Positions 16,517 to 23,475 of a DNA stretch of 27,101 nucleotides are shown here, piece after piece; the stretch's first letter is position 1; the number at the start of each line of letters is the position of its first letter. Location: positions 1-27,101 of IMG/VR virus record IMGVR_UViG_3300021168_000078. One strand, given 5' to 3'. The DNA comes from a virus. A program made the position numbers and the translations under genes. Under the pieces are notes generated by a model. The model made no database searches and was not told the DNA's origin. It saw nothing but the letters and a program-made list of their open reading frames with translations.

Positions 16517-16800
16517 GTCCTGTCGACACATCCGGCGAGTGGCGCGACGAGCGGCTCTACGTTCTGAAAACGCTCGAGGCGATGCAGCGGGAACAGCGCA
16601 GGCAAGCGGACCAGGCCGCGATCCTGTCCCAGACGCAGATGGTAAAAGCGAATCAGGATATCCAGGCGGCCCACAACAAGATCCGCATCCTCGAAAGCGC
16701 GGGGTCGACTCTGAAAATAAAGAACTGGATCATGACCGCCGTGCTCTCGGGGCTCGTGACGATGCTCTACGAACTGGTGAAGGGGTACCTGCACAAATGA
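16513..16800 (+). CDS. XhlA-like membrane protein, candidate holin component (95 aa)
   Basis: The product begins MSPVDTSGEWRDERLYVLKT. Residues ~15-70 form an amphipathic coiled coil (EAMQREQRRQADQAAIL). One transmembrane helix follows at ~72-92 (NWIMTAVLSGLVTMLYELV), and the protein ends in a short Lys/His tail. This layout matches XhlA-type phage proteins, which cooperate with holins. It overlaps the endolysin gene by four bases, which fits a role in releasing the endolysin or permeabilising the inner membrane. A signal-anchor accessory protein is an alternative. Confidence 0.65.
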   Translation: MSPVDTSGEWRDERLYVLKTLEAMQREQRRQADQAAILSQTQMVKANQDIQAAHNKIRILESAGSTLKIKNWIMTAVLSGLVTMLYELVKGYLHK

Positions 16801-17381
16801 ACTTCCCGCTCTCGCCGGAAATCATCGCGGCGATCCTCGGACCCTACGGTCCGTTCGTGAACGTCAGCGCGAACTGGCCGCTGCTCGAGGCGGCTCTCGA
16901 CCGGCGCGGCATCTACTCATCGCTGTGCGCTGTCGCGGCGATCTCGACCGTGGCCATCGAGACGGGGAAGTTTGGTCCAATCAAAGAGCAGGGCGGTCCT
17001 ACGTACCTCACAAATCTGTACGAGAACAGGAAGGACCTCGGCAACACGAATCCCGGCGACGGCGTGCGGTTCCGCGGCCGCGGGTTCGTGCAAATCACCG
17101 GCCGGTCGAACTACGCGCACTTCGGCGCGGAAATCGGGCGGGACCTCGTGGCGAATCCCGATCTCGCGCTCGACCCGGCCGTCGCCGCGGACATCCTGGC
17201 GCTGTTCTTTCACGAGCGCGGCGTCCAGGCGGCCGCGAATCAGGAGAACTGGGAAATGGTCCGGCGCAAAGTGAACGGCGGCCTCACCGGATGGGTCCGC
17301 TTTATCGACACCGTCACGCGGCTCGTGACCGCGGTCAGAAATCCCCCGCCAGCGGCGGGCACTTCACAGGAGGTAACGTAA
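16797..17381 (+). CDS. Endolysin, glycoside hydrolase family 19 (chitinase-like muramidase)
   Basis: The 194-residue single-domain protein has the GH19 hallmarks: 'AAISTVAIETGKF' with the likely general acid Glu55, 'YENRKDLGNTNPGDG' with the second catalytic Glu76, and 'FRGRGFVQITGRSNY' at about 97-110. Phage members of GH19 cut the glycan backbone of peptidoglycan to release virions. No signal peptide or SAR-type N-terminal helix is visible, so export should depend on a holin, and several small membrane proteins are encoded alongside. The last ~10 residues are Pro/Ala-rich. The length is typical of compact phage GH19 endolysins. Confidence 0.9.
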   Translation: MNFPLSPEIIAAILGPYGPFVNVSANWPLLEAALDRRGIYSSLCAVAAISTVAIETGKFGPIKEQGGPTYLTNLYENRKDLGNTNPGDGVRFRGRGFVQITGRSNYAHFGAEIGRDLVANPDLALDPAVAADILALFFHERGVQAAANQENWEMVRRKVNGGLTGWVRFIDTVTRLVTAVRNPPPAAGTSQEVT

Positions 17382-17591
17382 ATGTACATGTTCGTTGTGG
17401 CAGTTCTCTGCCTACTCATTGGAATTGTTGTCGGTTCGGTCTTCCACGCGATCTTGGCGGCCAAGGCGACGGCATCGAAGCAAGAGCTCGAGGCGTTCTC
17501 AGGGCGGCTCAGGGCTGCTTTCGACTCCGATACTCAAACGGCGAAGAACAAGGTCGCCGCAGTCATCGCCGACATCGAAAAGAAACTATGA
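17382..17591 (+). CDS. Small single-pass membrane protein in the lysis cassette (69 aa)
   Basis: The ATG at 17382 follows AGGAGG at 17368-17373 with good spacing and immediately follows the endolysin stop. Residues ~3-25 form a transmembrane helix or signal anchor (MFVVAVLCLLIGIVVGSVF). A charged amphipathic helix to the C-terminus (ASKQELEAFSGRLRAAFD, then KNKVAAVIADIEKKL) follows. It could be a holin-like or antiholin-like protein or a small membrane-anchored spanin partner. There is no lipobox. The family is not recognised. Confidence 0.65.
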   Translation: MYMFVVAVLCLLIGIVVGSVFHAILAAKATASKQELEAFSGRLRAAFDSDTQTAKNKVAAVIADIEKKL

Positions 17592-17848
17592 GCCGCATGG
17601 AGTGGCTCCGAAATATCTCGCACAAGATCCTCCAGGTCACTCACGGGAGATCGACTGCGTTCTTCATCGCGTTCTTCATCTCGGGGCACGTGATGGTTTT
17701 TCTCGGGAAGATGACGCCGGCCTACATCGGGTTCATGGGAACGCTCGGCGGTCTCGTACTCGGGCATTCGATCCAAGAGAACGTGCTCGCGGCGAACTTG
17801 CCAGCGCAGCCAGGAGGACCGGATGCTGACCCTAAGACACAAGCTTGA
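17588..17848 (+). CDS. Candidate holin, two hydrophobic segments (86 aa)
   Basis: The ATG at 17588 overlaps the upstream stop (ATGA). The N-terminus is basic (MSRMEWLRNISHKILQVTHG). Two hydrophobic stretches follow at about residues 24-41 (AFFIAFFISGHVMVFLG) and 45-60 (AYIGFMGTLGGLVLGHS), then a Pro-rich hydrophilic tail. Two-helix topology, small size and adjacency to the endolysin are typical of class II holins. Its 3' end overlaps the next gene by 26 nt. Holin function is inferred; assignment between this and the other small membrane proteins is open. Confidence 0.65.
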   Translation: MSRMEWLRNISHKILQVTHGRSTAFFIAFFISGHVMVFLGKMTPAYIGFMGTLGGLVLGHSIQENVLAANLPAQPGGPDADPKTQA

Positions 17849-18443
17849 AATTGCGGGCGCGCTCATCGCGCTCGTGGTGATCGGCATCATCGGCGGTTCG
17901 TGGATTGGGGCGCGCGAGGAGGGCATCCGTCTGAAGGCGACTCTCGACGCACAGAACTCCGTCATCGCCGAGGCCGGCAAACGGGAGGACGCTCGTGCGG
18001 CGGTTCTCCGGGATTCGCTGGCGCAGCTCGAGGACCTCAAAAAACGCACACAGACGCCGACACAGGTGATTCAGGCGTTGCCTCAGGTACTTCCCCTTCC
18101 CCAACCCATTACGCTCAATCTCCCGGCGGCGCTGGCGCAGGGCAACCCCAATGTCGCGGGGGTCCAACCCGGACAGACCGCCACAATCCCGGCGGCGGAT
18201 TTAAAGCCGCTCTTCGACTTCGCGGCGTCCTGCAAGGAATGCCAGCAGAAAGTTCTGGTACTCCAACAGGACAAAGCCGACGACACGGTGAAGATCGTCG
18301 CACTCACGAAGGAACGCAACGAGGCTGTCACCGCGGCGAAGGGCGGGAGCAAATTGCAGCGGATCAAGAAGGCTGCGGAGTGGCTCGGGATCGGCATCCT
18401 GGCCGGCGCGGCCGCTGTCTGCGGCTCGGGGCACTGCAAGTGA
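17823..18443 (+). CDS. Spanin-like coiled-coil membrane protein (206 aa)
   Basis: The ATG at 17823 has AGGAGG at 17812-17817, inside the preceding gene. One transmembrane helix lies near the N-terminus (about 9-28, EIAGALIALVVIGIIGGSW), followed by a coiled coil (about 30-75). A Pro-rich linker (about 80-105) leads to a Cys-containing helical region (AASCKECQQKVLVLQQDK). A second weakly hydrophobic helix precedes the end (WLGIGILAGAAAVCG). An N-terminal anchor plus periplasmic coiled coil downstream of the endolysin resembles Rz-type inner-membrane spanins. The Pro-rich linker and C-terminal hydrophobic segment are not classic for Rz, so it may be a unimolecular variant or another lysis accessory. 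No nested lipoprotein Rz1 was found. Confidence 0.6.
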   Translation: MLTLRHKLEIAGALIALVVIGIIGGSWIGAREEGIRLKATLDAQNSVIAEAGKREDARAAVLRDSLAQLEDLKKRTQTPTQVIQALPQVLPLPQPITLNLPAALAQGNPNVAGVQPGQTATIPAADLKPLFDFAASCKECQQKVLVLQQDKADDTVKIVALTKERNEAVTAAKGGSKLQRIKKAAEWLGIGILAGAAAVCGSGHCK

Positions 18444-18457
18444 CGTTACCCTCTGGT

Positions 18458-18654
18458 CAACGGTACCTCAGGAGTGACTTAAAGAAGTTAAACTACTGTA
18501 ACTACATGGGTTACGGTACCGACCCTGTACTATTTCTCTTGACACGTCTTCCTGAGTAATAGTAACGTCGGCGACCCTTTCGAAAGAAAGTAGAAAAACT
18601 CAGTAGAAACCGCTGCCCCCTCTTCTCACTTTTCCAGCAACGGTTCCTCTTGAG
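18458..18654 (+). repeat. ACGGTWCC words and imperfect 17-nt direct repeat
   Basis: ACGGTACC occurs at 18460-18467 and 18513-18520, and ACGGTTCC at 18640-18647. The outer two lie in a longer imperfect repeat, CAACGGTACCTCAGGAG (18458-18474) and CAACGGTTCCTCTTGAG (18638-18654), matching at 14 of 17 positions with an offset of 180 nt. Two copies contain the palindrome GGTACC. Recurrence in a short non-coding stretch suggests protein-binding sites. Confidence 0.5.
18539..18566 (+). promoter_or_regulatory. Putative promoter upstream of the recombinase operon
   Basis: A perfect TTGACA (18539-18544) is followed after 16 nt by AGTAAC (18561-18566). The -10 match is poor against the E. coli consensus, but the same TTGAC-N16-NGTAACG layout occurs at 25421-25449. 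Transcription would begin around 18573 and enter the 62-residue ORF and the serine recombinase. Confidence 0.35.
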
Positions 18655-18673
18655 AACAAAGGAGTCAAGGCGA

Positions 18674-18862
18674 ATGGCTTCTCAAACTCAGTCCGGTCTC
18701 ATCGATGCTCTCGTCGAAATCGGCAGAGAGCGGCAGCGAATCCTCACGAACCTGCGAACAGCGTACGAAGCGCACGACCTCGACGGGGTCCTACACTTCG
18801 TGGCGGAAATTGTGGGAGTCGAAGAAAAAATCGAGGAGGCGCCGCGTGAAAAAAGTCATTGA
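18674..18862 (+). CDS. Small helical protein preceding the serine recombinase (62 aa)
   Basis: The ATG at 18674 is chosen over the in-frame TTG at 18650 because AAAGGAG (18658-18664) lies nine bases upstream. The product is a short charged helical protein (GLIDALVEIGRERQRILTNL, then HFVAEIVGVEEKIEEAP). Its 3' end overlaps the recombinase by 17 nt in a different frame, so the two are probably translationally coupled. I do not recognise the family. A small partner such as a recombination directionality factor is possible but unsupported by any motif. Confidence 0.65.
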   Translation: MASQTQSGLIDALVEIGRERQRILTNLRTAYEAHDLDGVLHFVAEIVGVEEKIEEAPREKSH

Positions 18863-20447
18863 GCTCATCCGGGTCTCGACGTCCGAGCAGGCTGCCGAGG
18901 ACCGTGCGAGCATCCCGGCGCAGCGCGCGGTGAACCGCAAGACCGCGGCGGCCTACGGTCTCACGATCTCGAAGTCCATCGAGATGTCGGACGTCTCCGG
19001 GACCGCGGTGCTGCGGACTCCCGAGATGCAGGAACTGCTCCGGCTCATCGAGGCTCCCGATATCAAAGGCGTGGTGGTGCGCGAGTTCTCCCGCGTCATG
19101 CGTCCCGATAACTTCGGCGACTACGTGCTGTTCCAAGTTTTCCAGGACACCGGCACTTTGCTGTATCTTCCAGATGGGCCGCTGGACTTCAACAGCAAAA
19201 CCGGAAAACTTGTGGCAGGTCTCCGCGCGATCATCTCGGGCAACGAACTTTCGGAAATTCGGGAGCGTGTCTGGACCGCGAAAGAAGAGATGCGCCGCGA
19301 CGGAAAGCACGTGCAGGGCGGCGTCGCGCTCCCGTTCGGCGTGGGCTACTCGAAGGAGCAGGGGTTCTTCTTCAAGCCGGAATCCGAGATGGTCCGCGAC
19401 GCATTCCGCCGGCTGCTCTCCGGCGAAACCAGCTACACGCAACTCGCGAAGCCGCTCGGGTTCACTCCGCAGGGCATGCGGACGCTGTTCACCAATCCCA
19501 TCTACATGGGCTGGCGCGTCTACGACAAAAAACGGAACATGGCGCCGAGTGCGAAGCGCTACTCCGCCGGCGGCCGCCAGGGCGACCGGCCGAAGATCCT
19601 CCGCGATCCCGACGAGGTCATTCGCGTGAAGGTCATCGACACTCCGCTCGTGACCGAGGCGGAATTCCGGCGCGTGCAGGAAATCGTCATGCTGAAGGAC
19701 TCGCACCACTGGCGTCACCGCTCGGGCGTGAAGCACAACTTCACCTACAACGGGTTCCTGCTCTGCAGCGAGTGCGGGTCGACGCTCTACGGGAAGAACG
19801 CCAGCGGCGGCAGCGGGAAGAGACGGCGCATCGCTACCGCTTTCTACTACGGCTGCCGGCGGCGCTTCTGGCACAAAGAGGGGCAGTGCCTGACGCCGTA
19901 CATGCAGCGAGACCGGCTCGAGGAAAAGCTCGACGGCATTTTCACCGAGCGGCTCACGAACCAGGAGTTCCTCACCGGGCTGCTCCGCGATCTCGACGCC
20001 AAGTCCGAGACGGACACGTCGCGCACGCGCATCGCGCGGCTGCAGGCGGAGCTCACGAATCTCCGCGCGAAGCGCAGCCGGGTCCTGGACGCGTTCTTCG
20101 AGGCGGTCCTCACCAAGGCAGAACGCGACCTGCGGCTCGCCGAAATCGACGTGCGACTGAAGAGCACGGAGGAGCTCCTGCTCCGCGAGGCGCCGGTCCA
20201 GAAGGTGTCGCTGCGGTCGCTCATGACCGCGCTGGCTCCGCTGTTTGAGTGGCGGTTCATGAACCGGGAAAGCAAGAGGCGGATTCTGGCGGTGACGGTG
20301 CCCGAGATCCGGGTGTCGAACTACCAGGTGCAGGGGGTCGCGGTGACCTCGCCTAATTTGTGTGGCTATGTTGAAAGCCGCTCCCTAGCGGGTTTCGATT
20401 TAACCACAGGTAGTCCTGCGCGTCTCTGGCTTCCCTTAAATCTCTGA
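18846..20447 (+). CDS. Large serine recombinase (phage integrase, 533 aa)
   Basis: The GTG at 18846 is the start: GAGGAGG lies at 18833-18839 and the protein opens KKVIELIRVSTSEQ with the catalytic Ser at residue 11. The resolvase-type domain continues through 'VVVREFSRVMRPDNFG' to about residue 145. The recombinase domain follows (GVALPFGVGYSKEQGF... LFTNPIYMGWRVYDKK), then a zinc ribbon with C307, C310, C337 and C348. A coiled coil comes next (about 385-440, RIARLQAELTNLRAKRS). This is the domain order of large serine integrases that recombine attP with attB without host factors. Length and motifs look intact. The last ~40 codons are lower in GC than the rest, suggesting a recently acquired or recombined 3' end. 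Confidence 0.92.
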   Translation: MKKVIELIRVSTSEQAAEDRASIPAQRAVNRKTAAAYGLTISKSIEMSDVSGTAVLRTPEMQELLRLIEAPDIKGVVVREFSRVMRPDNFGDYVLFQVFQDTGTLLYLPDGPLDFNSKTGKLVAGLRAIISGNELSEIRERVWTAKEEMRRDGKHVQGGVALPFGVGYSKEQGFFFKPESEMVRDAFRRLLSGETSYTQLAKPLGFTPQGMRTLFTNPIYMGWRVYDKKRNMAPSAKRYSAGGRQGDRPKILRDPDEVIRVKVIDTPLVTEAEFRRVQEIVMLKDSHHWRHRSGVKHNFTYNGFLLCSECGSTLYGKNASGGSGKRRRIATAFYYGCRRRFWHKEGQCLTPYMQRDRLEEKLDGIFTERLTNQEFLTGLLRDLDAKSETDTSRTRIARLQAELTNLRAKRSRVLDAFFEAVLTKAERDLRLAEIDVRLKSTEELLLREAPVQKVSLRSLMTALAPLFEWRFMNRESKRRILAVTVPEIRVSNYQVQGVAVTSPNLCGYVESRSLAGFDLTTGSPARLWLPLNL

Positions 20448-20498
20448 AAACACGCGACTTTGTTGCAGTTAAATCCATGCTCGAAAGGAGAAGTCCCC

Positions 20499-20747
20499 AT
20501 GAAGGAAATCGATGATCTGGTCGCTCAGGTGAAGGCCAGCGATGACGCCGTGGATTCCGCCACGCTTTTGGTGAACGGAGTCGCAGCGCGCATCGATGCG
20601 GCGGTCGCAGCGGCAGCCAGCCTCTCGCCCGCTGACAAGGCGAAACTCGTAGCGCTGTCCGCTGACCTGAAGGCGCACGCCGATCCGCTCGCGGCCGCAG
20701 TAGTCGCGAACACTCCGGCGGCGTCCGGCGCGGCAGCCGGCGCCTAA
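20499..20747 (+). CDS. Small Ala-rich helical protein (82 aa)
   Basis: The ATG at 20499 has AAAGGAG at 20484-20490, so it is preferred over an upstream in-frame TTG at 20460. The product begins MKEIDDLVAQVKASDDAVDS and continues in Ala-rich helices (VAARIDAAVAAAASL), ending in a low-complexity Ala/Gly tail. It resembles small helical phage proteins of unknown role. It has no membrane helix and no DNA-binding motif. It may be transcribed with the recombinase. Confidence 0.7.
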   Translation: MKEIDDLVAQVKASDDAVDSATLLVNGVAARIDAAVAAAASLSPADKAKLVALSADLKAHADPLAAAVVANTPAASGAAAGA

Positions 20748-20770
20748 GTAACCCCCACGAGTGGGCCGCT

Positions 20771-20799
20771 GGCAGACCGTCCCCGAAAAACCGTCTGCC
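20771..20799 (+). other. Hairpin in the leader of the HTH gene
   Basis: GGCAGAC (20771-20777) and GTCTGCC (20793-20799) form a perfect 7-bp stem with a 15-nt loop, nine bases before AGGAGG at 20808-20813. A smaller stem CCCAC/GTGGG lies just upstream (about 20755-20764). There is no T-run, so a translational control or mRNA-stability role is more likely than termination. Confidence 0.4.
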
Positions 20800-20818
20800 G
20801 AAATTTCAGGAGGTCCCC

Positions 20819-21097
20819 ATGCCCAAGAAACTGGAAGGCCAGACGAAGTTCGATCAGTTCGTTCGCGGCTTCGTCGTGGAGGAGCTCGCGCGCCGGCTCG
20901 GCATTCACTCCTCCGCGATCTGGCATTGGATCGACGGCTCCACGTCCCCGCACCCCTCGAACGCGATCAAGATTCAGGCGCTCGCCAAAGAGCGCGGCGT
21001 CGAGCTCTCCCTCGAGGACATCTACGAGCACTCCCGCGCGGTCGGGAGCAAACGGTACCGGCCGCGCTCCCTGAAACCCAAACTCGCGCGCGCCTAA
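20819..21097 (+). CDS. Helix-turn-helix DNA-binding protein (92 aa)
   Basis: The product opens MPKKLEGQTKFDQFVRGFVV. Its core, 'VEELARRLGIHSSAIWHWID', has the spacing of a Cro/CI-family helix-turn-helix (about residues 20-40), followed by a supporting helix (NAIKIQALAKERGVELS) and a basic tail (KRYRPRSLKPKLARA). The small size suits a Cro-like repressor or activator. The gene has a strong AGGAGG with a leader hairpin and its own 71-bp upstream gap, so separate regulation is plausible. Which promoter it controls is not known. Confidence 0.7.
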   Translation: MPKKLEGQTKFDQFVRGFVVEELARRLGIHSSAIWHWIDGSTSPHPSNAIKIQALAKERGVELSLEDIYEHSRAVGSKRYRPRSLKPKLARA

Positions 21098-21147
21098 ACG
21101 CGCTGCGGTCCACCAACACCACTAGTCCGATTCGATGAGGAGGTTAC

Positions 21148-21489
21148 ATGGATACCGAGAAAGTCACTCTCAGCAATTTGTGCGGCGGCGCCGTCGAGGA
21201 ACGCTTTCAGCGGGAGTTCGCTGAGGTCCTCGAGAACATCGGCGACGTCAACACCGACCCGGAAGCGAAGCGGAAAATCACGCTCGAGTTCACGCTCGAG
21301 CCGTTCGAAGACCGCTCCGGCGCGCAGGTGACGTTCGCCTGCAAATCGAAAACGGTTCCGACCACCGCGGTGAAGGGCACGGTCTTCCTGCACCGGCGAG
21401 GCACGGTGCTCGTGGCCATCGCGCACGACCCGCAGCAGATCCGGCTGTTCGACGGGACGTCCGCAAGTGAAAAACCTAAAGCGAACTAG
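21148..21489 (+). CDS. Phage protein resembling 'replication terminator protein' family (113 aa)
   Basis: ATG 21148 follows GAGGAGG at 21136-21142. The product begins MDTEKVTLSNLCGGAVEERF, continues 'EVLENIGDVNTDPEAKRKI' and then TLEFTLEPFEDRSGAQVTFA. From memory this 'N-TDP-AKRK-TLE' pattern is found in small phage proteins that databases label replication terminator proteins, most often in Firmicutes phages. The label has weak experimental support in phages. No catalytic residues are apparent. The gene after it may be its usual partner. Confidence 0.6.
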   Translation: MDTEKVTLSNLCGGAVEERFQREFAEVLENIGDVNTDPEAKRKITLEFTLEPFEDRSGAQVTFACKSKTVPTTAVKGTVFLHRRGTVLVAIAHDPQQIRLFDGTSASEKPKAN

Positions 21490-21541
21490 GGCCTCGGAGG
21501 CCATGTTGAAGCGGTTCGAATCTCTGAAGGAGGGCACAGCA

Positions 21542-22294
21542 ATGAGCACGGATTCCGACTCGATCAATAAAATTCTCTCTCTCTCTCCGCCGAACACTCC
21601 CAAGTTCGGCGATCTCGATTACACCGACAAGCCGCTCACCCTCATCATCCCGCCGGCACCGCAGCCGGTCGCATGCTCGACGCTCGAGGGCCTCGTGGAC
21701 TTGTGGGCCGGGGATCTCGACGACGCGAAGACGAAGGGCGATCTGTTCGTTCACATCACGTCGCCGACCGAGGTCGATCTCATCGCTCGCGAGGCCGACG
21801 AGTACGGCCGGCGCCGCGTGTGGGCGAAAGCGAAGTACCCGGAACTGAAGGGGTTCGCGTTCGGCACCTGGCTGGATCCGGAGACGTTCATCATCACGGC
21901 GCAGCAGCACTTTCAGCGGGTGAAAGTCCAGGCCGACGACGGGTCCTACGTGAAGGACCTCGATTACGTCCTCGACCTCGCCTCGCACATCACCGCGGAG
22001 AACGCCGTGTCGAACGTGGACGACGGGTTCGCGCAGCGCGTCGCCGTGAAGCAGGGCATCGCGCTGAAGGGCGAGGTGACGGTGCGGCCGCTCGTGAACC
22101 TGGCGCCATACCGGACGTTCGCCGAAATCGACCAGGTGCTCTCGATGTTCGTGTTCCGCGCGCGCATCGAGAACGGCAGCGCTCGGCTCGCACTATACGA
22201 AGGCGACGGCGGCCGCTGGAAACTCGGGGCGGTCGCTGCTATCGCGGCCTGGCTCCGGGGGCGAAGTTTCACGGACGTTCCGATCATCGGCTAG
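21542..22294 (+). CDS. Conserved phage protein of unknown function (250 aa)
   Basis: The ATG at 21542 is chosen because AAGGAGGG (21527-21534) is ideally spaced. In-frame starts at 21503 and 21467 have poorer sites and would add an unsupported basic leader. Near the C-terminus is 'RPLVNLAPYRTFAEIDQVLS', then 'VFRARIENGSARLALYEGDG' and 'GRWKLGAVAAIAAWL'. I recall the LAPYRTF...LFEADGG-W-L pattern from uncharacterised phage proteins encoded next to the replication-terminator-like gene, as here. No DNA-binding or enzymatic motif is seen. It probably acts in early or lysogenic phage physiology. Confidence 0.65.
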   Translation: MSTDSDSINKILSLSPPNTPKFGDLDYTDKPLTLIIPPAPQPVACSTLEGLVDLWAGDLDDAKTKGDLFVHITSPTEVDLIAREADEYGRRRVWAKAKYPELKGFAFGTWLDPETFIITAQQHFQRVKVQADDGSYVKDLDYVLDLASHITAENAVSNVDDGFAQRVAVKQGIALKGEVTVRPLVNLAPYRTFAEIDQVLSMFVFRARIENGSARLALYEGDGGRWKLGAVAAIAAWLRGRSFTDVPIIG

Positions 22295-22302
22295 GTCCCC
22301 CC

Positions 22303-23475
22303 ATGGAGAAGATCCGCGGCATCTTCGAGCGGCCGCCCGAGAGCGGCGTGCATTGGATTTCCTACTTCGACACCGAAGGCAAACGCCGGCGGGAGAAGGC
22401 AGGAAAGCTGACGGCGGCGCTCGACATGCTGGCGCAACGCCGGCAGCAGATCAAGAAGGGCGAGTACATCCCTCCGCGGCAAATGCGCGCATGGACGTTC
22501 AAGCAACTAGCCGAGAAAGCGATCAAGCGGAAGGCGCAACGCCTCGCTGAGGGGACCATCGAGACGGACACGATCCGGCTCGGCCAGCTCACGCCGCTCA
22601 TCGGGCACGTGCGCTTTGACCGGCTCACGCCGGAGCGCATCGAGCAAACGCTCGCGACGCTGAAGGAATCCGGTCTCACGAATTCCACGCTGAACCGCTA
22701 CCGCTCGTTCATCTCGAGTGTGTTCAGCTACGCGGAGAAGGCCAACCTGGTGGCCACGAATCCGGTCCGGCGCGTGGAGCGCTACGAGGAGAACGACGCG
22801 CGGACCAGGTGGCTCACGGCGGAAGAAGAGGCGGCGATCAGGAAGGAGCTCGTCGCCGACCAGCACGAGTGGGAGTTCGATCTCGCGCTGCACACCGGAA
22901 TGCGCCGCGGCGAACAGTTTTCCCTGCGCTGGAAAGATGTGGACCTCGAGCACGGGAACCTCACGGTCAAAGGGAAAACAGGTACGCGCGACGTTTCGGC
23001 GAACCCGATCGCGATCGCCGCGCTGAGGAAACTACATGCGATGTCTGGCGAGCGAGAGTTCGTCTGTCCCGACAATGACGGCTCGCAGAAGCGGGACTGG
23101 CGGCAGTGGTTTGAGGACGCCGTGAAAGCCGCCGGCGTGAAGAACGTCCGCCGGCATGATCTTCGCCACACATTTGCTACGCGCCTGGTCGTCGACGAAC
23201 ACGTTGACCTTCGCGTCGTGCAGGAGCTCCTCGGCCATGCGGACATCAGGCAGACCATGAAGTACTCGCATCCGTCGGCCGACCATCGGGCCGCGGCGAC
23301 GGAGAAACTGGCTTTGGCAGTGAACAAAAAGGAGGCAGCGCGTGAAGAGAAAAAAAGGCAAGACCGGGAACCCGGCCAAGAAAAAGAAGCCGGGCAAGAA
23401 GAAACCAGCAGCGAGGAAAGAGCCGCCGGACGCGGACCGCGTCGACGCTCACATCCTAGCTGGCGAGGACGCTGA
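22303..23475 (+). CDS. Tyrosine recombinase / phage integrase (390 aa)
   Basis: ATG 22303 lies eight bases after the preceding stop. The N-terminal ~60 residues form an arm-type binding region (GVHWISYFDTEGKRRREKAG). A SAM-like core-binding domain follows (about 65-165). The catalytic domain has R201 (TGMRRGEQ), K223/K225 in 'LTVKGKTGTRDV', H285 and R288 in 'RRHDLRHTFATR', H312 in 'LLGHADI' and the nucleophile Y321 in 'TMKYSH'. All key residues are present, so it should be active. The segment after ~345 is a long charged low-complexity tail (EEKKRQDREPGQEKEAGQEE) that overlaps another reading frame; part of it may be non-essential. Confidence 0.93.
   Translation: MEKIRGIFERPPESGVHWISYFDTEGKRRREKAGKLTAALDMLAQRRQQIKKGEYIPPRQMRAWTFKQLAEKAIKRKAQRLAEGTIETDTIRLGQLTPLIGHVRFDRLTPERIEQTLATLKESGLTNSTLNRYRSFISSVFSYAEKANLVATNPVRRVERYEENDARTRWLTAEEEAAIRKELVADQHEWEFDLALHTGMRRGEQFSLRWKDVDLEHGNLTVKGKTGTRDVSANPIAIAALRKLHAMSGEREFVCPDNDGSQKRDWRQWFEDAVKAAGVKNVRRHDLRHTFATRLVVDEHVDLRVVQELLGHADIRQTMKYSHPSADHRAAATEKLALAVNKKEAAREEKKRQDREPGQEKEAGQEETSSEERAAGRGPRRRSHPSWRGR

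Larger units (their letters stand above)
18444..18673 (+). other. Non-coding segment between lysis and recombinase genes
   Basis: This 230-bp segment is visibly less GC-rich than its surroundings and holds no convincing gene. It contains three ACGGTWCC words, a 17-nt imperfect direct repeat, the inverted pair CTCAGGA (18467-18473) and TCCTGAG (18550-18556), the 10-bp palindrome CTTTCGAAAG (18577-18586), the short dyad GTAAC-7 nt-GTTAC (18498-18514) and a promoter-like TTGACA element. Position upstream of a large serine recombinase makes it a candidate for attP and/or an operator region. No intrinsic terminator with a T-run was seen after the lysis genes. Confidence 0.55.

Noticed and set aside
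18507-18560. 17-codon ORF MGYGTDPVLFLLTRLPE
   Set aside because: It has no ribosome site and falls in the repeat-rich non-coding segment; chance is sufficient.
20387-20404. T-arm-like GCGGGTTTCGATTT suggesting a tRNA fragment attachment site
   Set aside because: There is an extra T in the loop and no matching 5-bp stem or CCA end; kept only as a compositional oddity.
21511-21525. tRNA T-arm-like GGTTCGAATC
   Set aside because: The flanks (GC before, TCTG after) do not form the T-stem and no acceptor or anticodon arms can be placed; it lies in the leader of a coding gene.
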